A DNA stretch of 64,000 bases from Janibacter endophyticus (GCF_016888335.1 NZ_JAFEJG010000004.1:558001-622000); one strand, 5' to 3'. Counted from the first letter of the stretch, positions 39,967 to 49,770 are shown. Program-made: numbers and translations. The notes: a model not told the origin generated them from the letters alone.

Positions 39967-41310
39967 TCAGGGGGCGGGGAGGAGGAGGTCGCGGGTGATG
40001 TCCGCGACCGACGCCGCCCCGACGAGGCCCATCGTGAGGTCGAGCTCGGCGAGGACGTTGTCGATGACCGCGCTGACCCCCTTCGCCCCGTCGATCGCCA
40101 GGCCGTACACGTGCGGCCGCCCGAGGAGCACGGCGTCGGCGCCCAGCGCCAGCGCGACGAAGACGTCCGCCCCCGAGCGGATCCCGCTGTCGAGCAGCAC
40201 GGTCCGCTCCGGCCCGACGGCCTCACGGATCCCGACGAGGGCATCGAGGGAGGCGACCGACCGGTCGACCTGGCGGCCGCCGTGGTTCGAGACGACGATC
40301 GCGTCGGCCCCGACCTCGAAGGCCCGCCGGGCGTCGTCCGCGTGCAGGATCCCCTTGAGCACGACGGGCAGCGAGGTCCGCTCGCGCAACGTCTCGACGT
40401 GCTCCCACGACAGCCCGGGGTTGGAGTAGATGTCGAGGAAGGTCTCGACCGCGGCGCGCGGCTCGGCCGAGCGGAGGTTCTCCCGGGTGCCGCCCGGGTG
40501 CTCCCGGCTCATCGAGAGCAGGGTGCCGACGCCCCCCTTCGCCGCCCGCGCGACGGTGAGCGGGTTCTTGAGGTCGACGCCGAGGCCGCCGGCCCGCTTC
40601 GTCGCCGCCGCGACCCGCTCGCGGACGAGGGTCATGAACCGCGGGTCCGAGGTGTACTGCGCGATCCCCTGCCCGCGGGCGAAGGGGAGCGAGCCGAGGT
40701 CGAGGTCCTCGGTGCGCCAGCCGAGCATCGTCGTGTCGAGGGTGACGACGAGCGCCTGCGCGCCGGCAGCCTCGGCGCGGCCGATCATCGAGTCGACGAG
40801 CGCCTCGTCGGTAGACCAGTAGAGCTGGTACCACCACGGCGTCCCCGCCATCGCCTGCGCCGTCTGCTCCATCGGGTTGCCGCCCTGGCAGGAGAAGACG
40901 TACGGCACGCCGCTCGTGTGCGCACCCTCGGCGATGCGCAGGTCGGCGTCGTCCGTGACGAGTCCGGCCGCGCCGACAGGAGCGAGCAGGACGGGGGCCC
41001 GCAGCTCGGTGCCGAGGACGGTCGTCGCGAGGTCTCGCCGCGTCGTCCCGGTGAGCATCCGCGGCACGACCTGCCACCGGTCGAAGGCGGCCCGGTTCGC
41101 GCGCATCGGCGCGCCGCTGCCGGCGCCGCCCGCGATGTACGCCCAGGCCGTGCGGGACATCGCCTTGCGCGCGGACTCCTCGAGCCGGGTGGGCTCGGTC
41201 GGCACGGCCGGAGCGATACCGAGCGCTCCGGGCCGGTAGATCGCGTCCTGCCGGGCGCGGCCCGGTCCGGCCTGGGGCGAAGGGGGAGTGGCGGCACCGT
41301 TGTCGCTCAT
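39967..41310 (-). CDS. FMN-dependent alpha-hydroxy-acid oxidizing protein, lactate 2-monooxygenase-like
   Basis: 447 residues. Family marks: PRMLTGTTRRDLATTVLG, LLAPVGAAGL, QLYWSTDEALVDSMI, VTLDTTMLGWRTEDLD, VVLKGILHADDARRA and the active-site SNHGGRQVDRS (base His, Arg). GWRTEDLDLGSLPF is closer to lactate 2-monooxygenase than to LldD or glycolate oxidase. Lactate 2-monooxygenase turns L-lactate into acetate and CO2 with O2; another 2-hydroxy acid is possible. The start at ATG 41310 precedes the family block. It diverges from the DksA-like gene. Confidence 0.85.
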   Translation of the reverse strand: MSDNGAATPPSPQAGPGRARQDAIYRPGALGIAPAVPTEPTRLEESARKAMSRTAWAYIAGGAGSGAPMRANRAAFDRWQVVPRMLTGTTRRDLATTVLGTELRAPVLLAPVGAAGLVTDDADLRIAEGAHTSGVPYVFSCQGGNPMEQTAQAMAGTPWWYQLYWSTDEALVDSMIGRAEAAGAQALVVTLDTTMLGWRTEDLDLGSLPFARGQGIAQYTSDPRFMTLVRERVAAATKRAGGLGVDLKNPLTVARAAKGGVGTLLSMSREHPGGTRENLRSAEPRAAVETFLDIYSNPGLSWEHVETLRERTSLPVVLKGILHADDARRAFEVGADAIVVSNHGGRQVDRSVASLDALVGIREAVGPERTVLLDSGIRSGADVFVALALGADAVLLGRPHVYGLAIDGAKGVSAVIDNVLAELDLTMGLVGAASVADITRDLLLPAP

Positions 41311-41343
41311 GGCGGCACCGTAGCGGGCGCCTAGCCTGGTGTG

Positions 41344-41694
41344 ATGGACGAAGAGATCCGGGCCCGCCTCCTCAAGGAGCGGGCCGACGCGGTGGCCCGG
41401 CTGCGGGGACTGGTCGTGAGCTTCGACGACATCGTCGAGGCAGCCCGAGACAGCAACCTCGACGACGAGCACGACCCCGAGGGCACGACGATCGCGGCGG
41501 AGCGCTCGCTCGTCGGCTCGCTCGCGGACGCCAACGAGCGTCAGGTCGCCGAGATCGACGCCGCCCTGGCGAGACTGGCGGTGGGCACGTACGGCCGCTG
41601 CGTGCGCTGCGGTGGCGACATCGCACCTGGTCGGCTGGAGGCCCGGCCGTCGACCCCGGTCTGCATCACCTGCGCCGCCTCATCGAACAGCTGA
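41344..41694 (+). CDS. TraR/DksA-type zinc-finger protein
   Basis: 116 residues with a helical coiled-coil part (1-80; EEIRARLLKERADAVARLRG) and the C4 zinc finger YGRCVRCGGDIAPGRLEARP..VCITC. DksA-like proteins bind the RNA polymerase secondary channel with or without ppGpp. Small actinobacterial versions have unclear effects. The frame begins with GTG at 41341, then ATG 41344, which is preferred. Confidence 0.87.
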   Translation: MDEEIRARLLKERADAVARLRGLVVSFDDIVEAARDSNLDDEHDPEGTTIAAERSLVGSLADANERQVAEIDAALARLAVGTYGRCVRCGGDIAPGRLEARPSTPVCITCAASSNS

Positions 41695-41727
41695 GCCATC
41701 ACCCGAGGAGCTTCGTGGGTGATGGCT
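41694..41727. terminator. Bidirectional terminator between the DksA-like gene and gudD
   Basis: AGCCATCACCC (41694-41704) pairs perfectly with GGGTGATGGCT (41717-41727); the 12-nt loop is open. The left arm overlaps the last base of the DksA stop codon. gudD ends at 41753 on the other strand. Confidence 0.75.
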
Positions 41728-41752
41728 CAGCGTGTCGTCGCTGGATGCTCCG

Positions 41753-43078
41753 TCAGCGCACCAGGCAGGGGCGCTTCGGGTCGAAGCTCCACCCCTGCAC
41801 GAGGTACTGCATCGCCGCAGCGTCGTCGCGGGCGCCGAGCCCGTGCTCCTCGTAGAGCGCGTGGGCCTCTGCGAGCCGGTCGCGGTCGACGGTGATGCCG
41901 AGCCCGGGCGCGGTCGGCACCTCGATGGCCCCGTCCCGGATGAGCAACGGATCGGTGGTCAGACCCTGCCCGTCCTGCCAGATCCAGTGCGTGTCGAGGG
42001 CCGTGATCTCGCCGGGGGCCGCGGCGCCGACGTGCGTGAACATCGCGAGCGAGATGTCGAAGTGGTTGTTCGAGTGCGACCCCCAGGTCAGACCGAACTC
42101 GTGGCACATCTGCGCCACCCGGACGGAGCCTGCCATCGTCCAGAAGTGCGGGTCGGCGAGCGGGATGTCGACGGCGTTGGTGCGGATGGCGTGCGCCATC
42201 TGCCGCCAGTCAGTGGCGATCATGTTGGTCGCCGTGCGCAGGCCGGTCGCCCGCTTGAACTCGGCCATGACCTCACGACCCGAGTAGCCGCCCTCGGCGC
42301 CGCACGGGTCCTCGGCGTAGGCGAGGACGTCGTCCTTGCCCTTGAGCAGCCGCACGGCGTCGGCGAGCAGCCAGCCGCCATTGGGGTCGAGGGTGATCCG
42401 CGCCTCGGGGAAGCGCTGGTGGAGCGCGGTGACTGCGGCGACCTCCTCCTCGCCGGGCAGCACGCCACCCTTGAGCTTGAAGTCGACGAAGCCGTAACGC
42501 TCGGCCGCGGCCTCGGCAAGCCGCACGACCGCCTCGGGGGTCAGGGCGACCTCGCGGCGGACCCGCTCCCACGCGTCGGCACCGTCGGGCTCGCGCAGGT
42601 AGGGCAGATCGGTACGGTCGGCATCACCCACGTAGAAGAGGTAGCCGAGCATCGGCACGTGCGTACGCTGCTGCCCGTCACCGAGGAGCTCGGCCACGGG
42701 GACACCCTGCTCCTGACCGGCAAGGTCGAGCAGCGCCGACTCGATCGCGGTGACGGCGTGGATCGTCGTGCGCAGGTCGAAGGTCTGCAGGCCTCGACCG
42801 CCGGAGTCCCGGTCGGCGAAGGCTGCGGCCACCTCGCGAAGGAGGGACCGGTACCGGGCGACGGGGCGGCCCGCGATGAGCTCGCCCGCGTCCTCGACCG
42901 TATGCCGGATCGCCTCCCCGCCGGGCACCTCTCCGAGGCCCTCACGACCGTCGGAGTCGGTGATGATCACGACGTTGCGGGTGAAGTAGGGGCCGTGCGC
43001 ACCGCTGAGGTTGAGCAGCATCGAGTCGTGCCCGGCGACGGGGACGACCTCGACACGTGCGATCGTCGGTGTGCTCAC
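41753..43078 (-). CDS. gudD: Glucarate dehydratase
   Basis: 441-residue enolase-superfamily enzyme that dehydrates D-glucarate (and L-idarate) to 5-dehydro-4-deoxy-D-glucarate. Diagnostic segments: [20 protein letters not shown] at the N-terminus, the Lys pair in [16 protein letters not shown], metal Asp in ITLDPNGGW, Glu in [27 protein letters not shown] and the catalytic His in [16 protein letters not shown]. It starts at GTG 43078, overlapping the stop of the dehydrogenase gene as GTGA. It is last in the kdgD-dehydrogenase-gudD operon. Confidence 0.95.
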   Translation of the reverse strand: MSTPTIARVEVVPVAGHDSMLLNLSGAHGPYFTRNVVIITDSDGREGLGEVPGGEAIRHTVEDAGELIAGRPVARYRSLLREVAAAFADRDSGGRGLQTFDLRTTIHAVTAIESALLDLAGQEQGVPVAELLGDGQQRTHVPMLGYLFYVGDADRTDLPYLREPDGADAWERVRREVALTPEAVVRLAEAAAERYGFVDFKLKGGVLPGEEEVAAVTALHQRFPEARITLDPNGGWLLADAVRLLKGKDDVLAYAEDPCGAEGGYSGREVMAEFKRATGLRTATNMIATDWRQMAHAIRTNAVDIPLADPHFWTMAGSVRVAQMCHEFGLTWGSHSNNHFDISLAMFTHVGAAAPGEITALDTHWIWQDGQGLTTDPLLIRDGAIEVPTAPGLGITVDRDRLAEAHALYEEHGLGARDDAAAMQYLVQGWSFDPKRPCLVR

Positions 43079-44565
43079 GCCTCGAGCACCCCGTCGATGC
43101 GGCGGCGCAGGCCCCACGGGTTGTCGTCACGGATCGCCTCGGGCTGGACCGCGGCCGGGACGTCCTGATAACAGACCGGTCGTTGGAAGCGCTCGATGGC
43201 CAGCGAGCCCACCGACGTCGTCCTGCTGTCGGAGGTGGACGGGTAGGGGCCACCGTGGACCATCGCGTGACCGACCTCGACACCCGTCGGCCATCCGTTG
43301 AAGAGGATCCGGCCGACCTTGAGCTCGAGCGTCGGGAGGAGCCGGGCGGAGGCCTCGGCGTCCGCCTCGCCGGCGTGGATCGTCGCGGTGAGCTGACCCT
43401 CGAGGGCCTCGAGGTGCGGCAGCAGCTCGTCGAGCGAGCCATACCGGACGACGACCCCGGCAGCGCCGAAGACCTCGACCGCGACCTCGTCGAGCGCGTT
43501 GAGCGGTGCAGCGACGATCTGCGGCGCCGGGGCGTCCGCCCCTTCGCCCGACTGCCCGGAGGCGACCACCTCGGCGCCACCGACCTGGGCAACCTGCTCG
43601 GCCCCCTTCGTGTACGCCTCCGCGATCCCCGACGTGAGCATCTGGGTGCCGGTGGACCCGGCGACAGCGCGGCCGGCGGCCACCAGGAAGGCGTCGCCCT
43701 GGTCGCCCTCGGGGAGGAAGAGGAGGCCAGGGTTGGTGCAGAACTGGCCGGCGCCCATCGTGAGGGAGCCGACGTAGGCCTCGCCGAGCGAAGCCGCGTC
43801 ACCGAGGGCACCGGGCAGGACGACGACGGGGTTGACGGCCGACATCTCCGCGTAGACGGGGATCGGGACGTCTCGCTCGGCGGCGGTACGGACGAGGGCC
43901 AGACCGCCCGCCCGGGAGCCGGTGAAGCCGACTGCGGCGATCCGCGGGTCCCGCACGAGCTCCTGGCCGATCTCGTACCCGTCGCCGAGGACGAAGGAGA
44001 AGACGCCGGTGGGCAGGCCCGCGGCGGCGACGGCGGAGGTGATCGCCCGCGCGACGAGGTAGCCCGCCCGCGGATGTGCCGGATGGCCCTTGACGATGAC
44101 CGGGCAGCCCGCAGCGAGCGCCGACGCCGTGTCACCGCCCGCGGTCGAGAAGGCGAGCGGGAAGTTGCTCGCGCCGAAGACCGCGACCGGACCGAGAGGG
44201 ATCATGCGCTGGCGGATGTCGGGCCGGGGCAGGGGTTCCCGATCCGGCATCGCCACGTCGATGCGCACCCCGAGGTGGTCGCCCTGGCGGACGACACCTG
44301 CGAACATCCGTAGCTGGCCGGTGGTCCGGCCGACCTCGCCGGTGATCCTGGCCTCAGGCAGGTGCGACTCGGCGACGGCGGCCTGGATGATGGCGTCCTT
44401 GTCGGCCTCGATGGCGGCGGCGACCGACTCGAGGAAGTCGGCACGCTCGTCCGGGGTCGTGCTCCGGTAGGCGGCGAAGGCGTCAGCGGCGGCGGCGGTC
44501 GCTGCGGTGACGTCGGCCTGGTCGCGTTCCTGGCCGGCGATGATCGAGCGGGGCTGGTCGGTCAT
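43075..44565 (-). CDS. 2,5-dioxovalerate (alpha-ketoglutarate semialdehyde) dehydrogenase
   Basis: 496-residue aldehyde dehydrogenase of the NADP-using ketoglutarate-semialdehyde type. Features: [20 protein letters not shown], nucleotide/Glu region [17 protein letters not shown], active-site Cys in [17 protein letters not shown], and the typical end [37 protein letters not shown]. It oxidises the semialdehyde formed by KdgD to 2-oxoglutarate. It lies between kdgD (gap 12 nt) and gudD (4-nt overlap), completing the three-step glucarate route. Confidence 0.93.
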   Translation of the reverse strand: MTDQPRSIIAGQERDQADVTAATAAAADAFAAYRSTTPDERADFLESVAAAIEADKDAIIQAAVAESHLPEARITGEVGRTTGQLRMFAGVVRQGDHLGVRIDVAMPDREPLPRPDIRQRMIPLGPVAVFGASNFPLAFSTAGGDTASALAAGCPVIVKGHPAHPRAGYLVARAITSAVAAAGLPTGVFSFVLGDGYEIGQELVRDPRIAAVGFTGSRAGGLALVRTAAERDVPIPVYAEMSAVNPVVVLPGALGDAASLGEAYVGSLTMGAGQFCTNPGLLFLPEGDQGDAFLVAAGRAVAGSTGTQMLTSGIAEAYTKGAEQVAQVGGAEVVASGQSGEGADAPAPQIVAAPLNALDEVAVEVFGAAGVVVRYGSLDELLPHLEALEGQLTATIHAGEADAEASARLLPTLELKVGRILFNGWPTGVEVGHAMVHGGPYPSTSDSRTTSVGSLAIERFQRPVCYQDVPAAVQPEAIRDDNPWGLRRRIDGVLEA

Positions 44566-44577
44566 GGTGCGGTCCTC

Positions 44578-45492
44578 TCAGCTGATGGAGTCGATGAGGG
44601 TCTTCAGCTCGGCGACCTCGGAGTCGGCGAGGTCGGACAGGGGCGAGCGGACGGGGCCGGCGTCGCGGCCGACGGCCTTGAGTCCCGCCTTGACGATCGA
44701 CACCGCGTAACCGGGCTTGCGGTCCCGGATGTCGAGGTAGGGGATGACGAACTCGTTGAGCCGACGGTAGACCTCGGCGTGGTCCTGGCGGCGCACGGCG
44801 TCGTAGAAATCGATCGCCCAAGCAGGGAGGAAGTTGAAGAGGGCGGAGGAGTACGTGCTCACGCCGAGCTGGAGCAGCGGCAGGGCGAAGGTCTCCGCGG
44901 TCGGCAGACCGCCGATGTACATGAGGCGGTCGCCGACCTTGGCGTAGGTGCGGGTCATCTGCTCGATGTTGCCGATGCCGTCCTTGAATCCGACAAGGGT
45001 CTCGTTGGCGTCGGCGAGCCGGGCGACGGTCTCGTCGACGAGGACCGCGTTGGCGCGGCTGTAGACGACGACACCAAGATCGGTGGCGCGGCAGACCTGG
45101 CTGACGTGCTCGAAGAGACCGTCCTGGCTGGCCTCGGTGAGATAGGGCGGCAGGAGGAGGAGTCCGTCGGCGCCGGCCGCCTTGGCCGCCTTGGCCTGGG
45201 CGACCGCGTTGACGGTCGAGCCGGTGGCGGGGGCAAGGACCGGCACCTTGCCGTCGATCTCGTCGACGGCGGCGCGGACGACCGCGTCGGTCTCCTCGAG
45301 GCTGAGGCTGAAGCCCTCACCGGTGCCGCCTGCGGCGAAGAGTCCGGCGACCGGCTGCTCGGCGAGCCACGAGAGGTGGGTGCGGTACCCGGGCAGGTCG
45401 AGCTCACGCTCGCTGTCGAATGCGGTGACCGGGAAGGAGAGCAGGCCGCTCTTGATCTGGTCTGCGAGTTCGTTGGGGCTGTAGCGGGTCAC
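44578..45492 (-). CDS. kdgD: 5-dehydro-4-deoxyglucarate dehydratase
   Basis: 304-residue class I aldolase fold (DHDPS family). Catalytic residues: Tyr in [11 protein letters not shown] and Schiff-base Lys in [29 protein letters not shown] is the KdgD version of the substrate loop. It dehydrates and decarboxylates 5-dehydro-4-deoxyglucarate to 2,5-dioxopentanoate. GTG 45492 has AAAGGA upstream on the minus strand. It is the first gene of the glucarate operon, about 40 nt behind a promoter with the LysR site. Confidence 0.94.
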   Translation of the reverse strand: MTRYSPNELADQIKSGLLSFPVTAFDSERELDLPGYRTHLSWLAEQPVAGLFAAGGTGEGFSLSLEETDAVVRAAVDEIDGKVPVLAPATGSTVNAVAQAKAAKAAGADGLLLLPPYLTEASQDGLFEHVSQVCRATDLGVVVYSRANAVLVDETVARLADANETLVGFKDGIGNIEQMTRTYAKVGDRLMYIGGLPTAETFALPLLQLGVSTYSSALFNFLPAWAIDFYDAVRRQDHAEVYRRLNEFVIPYLDIRDRKPGYAVSIVKAGLKAVGRDAGPVRSPLSDLADSEVAELKTLIDSIS

Positions 45493-45533
45493 GCGGGCGT
45501 CCTTTGGTCGGGGCGGGCTGGGGGAGTGCTGCC

Positions 45534-45564
45534 AACGTAGGGCGGCCGTGCCATACCCGTCCAA
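45534..45564 (-). promoter_or_regulatory. Predicted promoter of the kdgD operon
   Basis: TTGGAC (45564-45559) and TACGTT (45539-45534) on the minus strand are separated by 19 nt. The same boxes and spacing precede tctC (46602-46632). The long spacer suits activator dependence. Confidence 0.6.
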
Positions 45565-45582
45565 GCCCAACTTTGTATCCAG

Positions 45583-45601
45583 TGATGCACGGTGGGCATC
45601 A
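45583..45601. promoter_or_regulatory. Predicted LysR binding site upstream of kdgD
   Basis: TGATGC-N7-GCATCA inverted repeat, 18 nt upstream of the TTGGAC box on the minus strand. The 18-nt spacer includes ATAC..A...GGG, also found at the same place before tctC. The layout fits the high-affinity site of a LysR-type activator. Confidence 0.7.
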
Positions 45602-45635
45602 ACGCCTCGCAGGGTCCGCTATGGGGACGACGTGG

Positions 45636-46547
45636 TCAACCCGAGATCGTCGAGGCGATGTCGACGATGCGTCGCACGCTGGGATTCGCGGAGGTGCGGG
45701 ACCAGATGGCGTGGAGCTCGACGGGCCGCGCGGGGTCGACGTCCAGGCGGGAGTCGCCCCCGCCGCTGACGAGCGGTCGGAAGACGATGTCGGAGACCCC
45801 CAGGGACTGCGCGGAGGCCGGGGCGAGGGTGCACCCGCGGTGAGCCGAGACGAGAAGCATCGCGGTCAGCACCTGCTGCACCCGTTGCTCGACGCGCTGG
45901 TGGGCGTTGGCGAAGAAGCGCACCCCCATCTCATGGAAGTAGCGTGACTGGCGCGGGTGGTAGCCGATCACTGCCTCGCCGTCGAAGTCCTCGGGCGCCA
46001 GCGGTCGGTCCAGCGTGGCCAGGCGGTGGTCCACGGGGATGACGGCCATGAGGGGTTCACGGAGCACGACACGAGACCCCAGCAGGCTGGTATCGAAGGG
46101 GGGCCGGGCCAGGCCGAGGTCGAGCTCACCGCGCCTGATGCCGTCCTCCTGGGCGCCGCTGACCCGCTCCGAGAGTCGGATCTCGACGCGGGGGAGCTCG
46201 GTAGCGACCCTCTGGAGGAGGGGCCCCAGGATGCTGATCGCAGAAACGGCGGTGAATCCAAGACGGACGACGCCGGCGGAGCCGGCGTCGATGCGCCGGG
46301 CGACGTCGGCTGCGGAGTCGACGAGGTTGAGCATGCGGTGGCTCTCGACGAGGAAGCTACGACCGGCCTCGGTGAGGCGCACCCCGCGGTTGTCTCGGTC
46401 GAGGAGAGTCACGCCGATGGAACGCTCGAGCTTCTGGATCTGCCGGGAGAGGGGCGGTTGGGTCATCATCAGCCGCTCGGCGGCACGCCCGAAGTGCAGC
46501 TCCTCGGCGACCGCGACGAAGCATCTGACCTGGTCGAGCGTGTACAC
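45636..46547 (-). CDS. LysR family transcriptional regulator of the glucarate genes
   Basis: 303 residues. N-terminal winged helix: LDQVRCFVAVAEELHFGRAA, RLMMTQPPLSRQIQKLERSI. Effector domain from about 90: GVVRLGFTAVSAISILGPLL, DLGLARPPFDTSLLG. It begins at GTG 46547 (MYTLDQ). The gene sits between the kdgD operon (same strand, downstream) and the divergent tctC operon. Matching inverted repeats stand before both target promoters, and the site at 46565 also overlaps its own promoter region, consistent with autorepression. The inducer is probably glucarate or a pathway intermediate. Confidence 0.9.
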   Translation of the reverse strand: MYTLDQVRCFVAVAEELHFGRAAERLMMTQPPLSRQIQKLERSIGVTLLDRDNRGVRLTEAGRSFLVESHRMLNLVDSAADVARRIDAGSAGVVRLGFTAVSAISILGPLLQRVATELPRVEIRLSERVSGAQEDGIRRGELDLGLARPPFDTSLLGSRVVLREPLMAVIPVDHRLATLDRPLAPEDFDGEAVIGYHPRQSRYFHEMGVRFFANAHQRVEQRVQQVLTAMLLVSAHRGCTLAPASAQSLGVSDIVFRPLVSGGGDSRLDVDPARPVELHAIWSRTSANPSVRRIVDIASTISG

Positions 46548-46564
46548 GAGCCCACCCTAGCCGT

Positions 46565-46583
46565 CGATGCCGCCCGAGCATCA
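46565..46583. promoter_or_regulatory. Predicted LysR binding site upstream of tctC and lysR
   Basis: CGATGC-N7-GCATCA, 18 nt upstream of a TTGGAC box facing tctC, and 17 nt from the LysR start codon. It matches the kdgD site at 45583 at every arm position except the first. Confidence 0.7.
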
Positions 46584-46601
46584 CCCCATACGCAAACGGG
46601 G

Positions 46602-46632
46602 TTGGACGAGCATCGACGCACGTCCTTACTGT
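46602..46632 (+). promoter_or_regulatory. Predicted promoter of the tctCBA operon
   Basis: TTGGAC (46602-46607), 19-nt spacer, TACTGT (46627-46632). The same geometry as the kdgD promoter supports both. Confidence 0.6.
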
Positions 46633-46668
46633 CGTGCCACTCAGCATGAACCCCCCAAGGAGGCAATG

Positions 46669-47670
46669 ATGCCTAGCACCACGACCCGTCTCGCAGCCCT
46701 TGTCGGCATCGGCACGCTCGCGCTCAGCGCGTGCGGCGGTGTCTCGAACACCACTGGTGGAGGTGGCGGCGACGACGCCACGTATCCCTCTGGCACGGTG
46801 GAGATGTACGTCGGTGCGTCCGCCGGCGGATCCAGCGACCTCATCAGCCGCTCGGTCTCCAAGGGCCTCTCCGACGCCCTCGGCGGCACCTTCGCCGTCA
46901 TTAACAAGGAGGGCGCCAACGGCGCCCTTGCCGCGGCTCAGATCAAGGACGCCAAGAACGACGGCTCCGTCATCGGGATCCAGAACGCCTCGCTCTTCGT
47001 CATCACCCCTCTTGCGGTCGACGAGGACGAGGTGACCAACATCGACGACTTCGAGGTCGTCGGCGGCGTCAGCCGGGACGACTATGTCCTCGTCACCAGC
47101 CCAAAGAGCGGCCTGAAGTCCATCGACGACATCAAGAGCGCGGACCGGCAGCTCACCTATGCCACCACCGGCGTCGGCACCGGAGCGCAGCTCTCCTGCG
47201 CCCTGACCTACGAGGTCGCCGGCGCGGACGCCAAGCCCGTGCCCTTCGACGGTGGTGCCCCGGCGCTGACGGCCGTCCTCGGGGGTCAGGTCGACACGGC
47301 CTGCATCCAGATCGGTGAGGCGATCGAGAACATCGAGAGCGACAAGCTCACACCGATCACGGTCTTCGCGCCGGAGCGGATCGAGTACCTCCAGGACGTC
47401 GCCACCGCCAAGGAGCAGGGCCTCGACGTCGAGGTCTACCAGTACCGCTTCATGACGGTCCCCAAGGGCACTCCCCAGGAGGTCAAGGACACGATTGCCG
47501 ACGGCATGAAGAAGACCTTCGCGACCGACGAGTACAAGAAGTTCAACGAGCAGAACAGCCTCACCCCGATGGAGCTGACCGGCGACGAGGTCGTCGAGCA
47601 GCTCAAGAAGGACAAGGAGCGCTACGCGTCCCTCGTCGAGGAGTACAAGCTCGACCTCGGCGGCAACTGA
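46669..47670 (+). CDS. tctC: Tripartite tricarboxylate transporter (TTT) substrate-binding lipoprotein, TctC-type
   Basis: 333 residues. Signal peptide with lipobox LSAC (Cys22), then the Bug/TctC fold: VEMYVGASAGGSSDLISRSV, VINKEGANGALAAAQIKDAK, YATTGVGTGAQLSCALTYEV, FDGGAPALTAVLGGQVDTAC. ATG 46669 is preferred to ATG 46666 because AAGGAGG at 46657-46663 then has a 5-nt spacer. It captures a carboxylate outside the membrane and hands it to TctAB. Genomic context suggests glucarate or another aldarate rather than citrate. Confidence 0.9.
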   Translation: MPSTTTRLAALVGIGTLALSACGGVSNTTGGGGGDDATYPSGTVEMYVGASAGGSSDLISRSVSKGLSDALGGTFAVINKEGANGALAAAQIKDAKNDGSVIGIQNASLFVITPLAVDEDEVTNIDDFEVVGGVSRDDYVLVTSPKSGLKSIDDIKSADRQLTYATTGVGTGAQLSCALTYEVAGADAKPVPFDGGAPALTAVLGGQVDTACIQIGEAIENIESDKLTPITVFAPERIEYLQDVATAKEQGLDVEVYQYRFMTVPKGTPQEVKDTIADGMKKTFATDEYKKFNEQNSLTPMELTGDEVVEQLKKDKERYASLVEEYKLDLGGN

Positions 47671-47709
47671 CCGGATCCTGCAGCATCCCTGCGACACGAC
47701 GGAGTGACG

Positions 47710-48261
47710 ATGAGTGACGAGAGCACACGCGGCGCACCACGGCCCGCGGCCGAGGGTGACATCCTCGCCGAGCTCGAGGCCGAGCTCGCCCAGGAGCTGG
47801 CCGAGGAGCGCCCGCCCGCGGGTGGTCCCGGCTACCAGGTAGCCGGCGCTCTCGTCGCCATCGTCATCGGCGCCGCCGGGATGTGGCTCGCGAACGGTTA
47901 CGGGCTGGGGGCGCCGCGCGCCCCCGGCCCGGGGCTGTGGCCCTTCATCATCTCGGTGGGCGTCACCGGGCTCGGGGTACTCCTGCTTGTCGGGGGCCGC
48001 GGACTGCAGGACACCGAGATCTTCAGCCGCTCGAGCGTGCTGCCGGTTGCCGGTCTCGTCACCTTCGTCGCCATGGCCTTCCTCATGCCGCTCATCGGTT
48101 TCGAGATCCCGTCGCTGCTCCTGTGCTTCGTCTGGCTCAGGTGGCTCGGCGGGGAGACCTGGCGCTCCTCGATCGTCATCTCGGTAGCGACGGTCGCCGT
48201 CTTCTACGTCCTCTTCCTCTACGGGCTGCGCATCCCGCTCCCGCACCTCATCTCGATCTGA
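47710..48261 (+). CDS. tctB: TTT transporter small membrane subunit TctB
   Basis: 183 residues with an unusually long acidic N-terminal head (about 40 residues, EGDILAELEAELAQELAEER) before four hydrophobic helices (VAGALVAIVIGAAGMWLANG; FIISVGVTGLGVLLLVGGRG; LPVAGLVTFVAMAFLMPLIG; SVATVAVFYVLFLYGLRIPL). LGAPRAPGPGLWPF is the TctB pattern. ATG 47710 follows GGAG at 47701 by 5 nt. It lies between tctC and tctA. Confidence 0.87.
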   Translation: MSDESTRGAPRPAAEGDILAELEAELAQELAEERPPAGGPGYQVAGALVAIVIGAAGMWLANGYGLGAPRAPGPGLWPFIISVGVTGLGVLLLVGGRGLQDTEIFSRSSVLPVAGLVTFVAMAFLMPLIGFEIPSLLLCFVWLRWLGGETWRSSIVISVATVAVFYVLFLYGLRIPLPHLISI

Positions 48262-48273
48262 CCAGGGGCTGAC

Positions 48274-49770
48274 GTGGACATCAACGACTTCCTCGCGGGC
48301 TTCAGCGTCGTCGCTGAGCCTCGTAACCTCCTCTACTGCCTCATCGGCGTGCTCATCGGCATGCTCATCGGTGTGCTTCCTGGGCTCGGCCCGGCGGCGA
48401 CCATCGCCATCCTCCTGCCGATCGTCTACGGGACCGAGCCGGTCTCGGCGATCATCATGCTGGCCGGCATCTTCTACGGCGCCCAGTACGGCGGGACGAT
48501 CACGTCGGTGCTCCTCCGGCTCCCTGGTGAGGCGTCGACGGTGGTGACCGTCTTCGACGGCTTCGCCCTGGCCAAGCAGGGCAAAGCAGGCACTGCGCTC
48601 GGCATCGCGGCCATCGGCTCCTTCATCGGGGCCACGGTCTCGATCATCGGCCTCACCCTCCTCGCGCCCGTCGTCGCCGGGTACGCGCTCGACTTCGGCC
48701 CGCCGGAGATGGCCGCACTCGCGCTCCTCGGTGTGCTGCTGGTCTCGACGATCGGCAGCGGCCACATGGTCAAGGCGCTCATCGCCGCCGGCATCGGCAT
48801 GCTGCTTGCGACCGTCGGCCGCGACAGCTTCAGTGGCGCCGAGCGATTCACCTTCGGCAGCCTCCAGCTCACCGACGGCATCGACTTCGTCGTCGTCGCG
48901 ATGGGCTTGTTCGGCGTCGGCGAGATCCTCTACAACCTCGAGGAGCGGCACGGCAAGGTCCACTCGCCGGCGAAGGTCGGCAACGTGTGGCCCTCACGCT
49001 CCGAGCTCAAGGAGTCCTCCGGCGCAATCGCCCGCGGCTCGGGCATCGGCTTCTTCCTCGGCGTCCTCCCCGGCGGTGGAGCGGTGATGTCCTCGCTCGC
49101 CGCGTACGCCGCCGAGAAGCGGATCAGCAAGACTCCCGAGAAGTTCGGACGCGGCGCGATCCAGGGCGTCGCCGCGCCGGAGTCGGCCAACAACGCCGCC
49201 GCCACCTCGTCCTTCATCCCGCTCCTGACGCTCGGCATCCCCGCCAACGCGTCCATGGCGATCCTCTTCGGAGCGTTGCTCATCCTCGGCGTCACGCCCG
49301 GACCGCAGCTCGTCGACGAGAACCCGGAGCTCTTCTGGGGCGTCATCAACTCGATGTACATCGGCAACATCATCTTGCTGCTGCTGAGCATCCCGCTCGT
49401 CGGGATCTTCGTGAAGATCCTGCGCATCCGCCCGGCGATCCTCGCGCCCATCACGGTGCTCATCACGGTGCTCGGTGTATACACGATCAACAACAGCACC
49501 TTCGACATCTTCGTCATGATCTTCTTCGGGGCCATCGGCTACCTCATGAAGAAGCTGGGCTTCGAGCCGGGCCCGATGGTGCTCGCCTTCGTCCTCGGCG
49601 CCATCGTCGAGAGCAACATCCGCCGCTCCCTCATCATCTTCGGCGGCGACCCGACCGGGTTCGTCACCCGACCGATCTCGGGAACGATCATCGTGCTGCT
49701 CGTCGTTGTCGCTCTCTCCCCGTTCATCAGCAAGACCATCCGCCGCCGCACCGCCAGGAGAGAAGAATGA
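48274..49770 (+). CDS. tctA: TTT transporter large permease TctA
   Basis: 498 residues with about 11-12 membrane helices. TctA signatures: IGVLIGMLIGVLPGLGPAAT near the N-terminus, GIFYGAQYGGTITSVLLRLP, and the mirrored ESANNAAATSSFIPLLTLGI in the second half. The start is GTG 48274. It uses ion gradient energy for carboxylate import with TctB and TctC. Its stop overlaps the next start codon as ATGA. Confidence 0.93.
   Translation: MDINDFLAGFSVVAEPRNLLYCLIGVLIGMLIGVLPGLGPAATIAILLPIVYGTEPVSAIIMLAGIFYGAQYGGTITSVLLRLPGEASTVVTVFDGFALAKQGKAGTALGIAAIGSFIGATVSIIGLTLLAPVVAGYALDFGPPEMAALALLGVLLVSTIGSGHMVKALIAAGIGMLLATVGRDSFSGAERFTFGSLQLTDGIDFVVVAMGLFGVGEILYNLEERHGKVHSPAKVGNVWPSRSELKESSGAIARGSGIGFFLGVLPGGGAVMSSLAAYAAEKRISKTPEKFGRGAIQGVAAPESANNAAATSSFIPLLTLGIPANASMAILFGALLILGVTPGPQLVDENPELFWGVINSMYIGNIILLLLSIPLVGIFVKILRIRPAILAPITVLITVLGVYTINNSTFDIFVMIFFGAIGYLMKKLGFEPGPMVLAFVLGAIVESNIRRSLIIFGGDPTGFVTRPISGTIIVLLVVVALSPFISKTIRRRTARREE

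Noticed and set aside
46357-48963. 868-codon minus-strand frame
   Set aside because: Shadow of tctC, tctB, tctA and the LysR start; composition is Asp/Glu/Arg/His-rich without any domain pattern.
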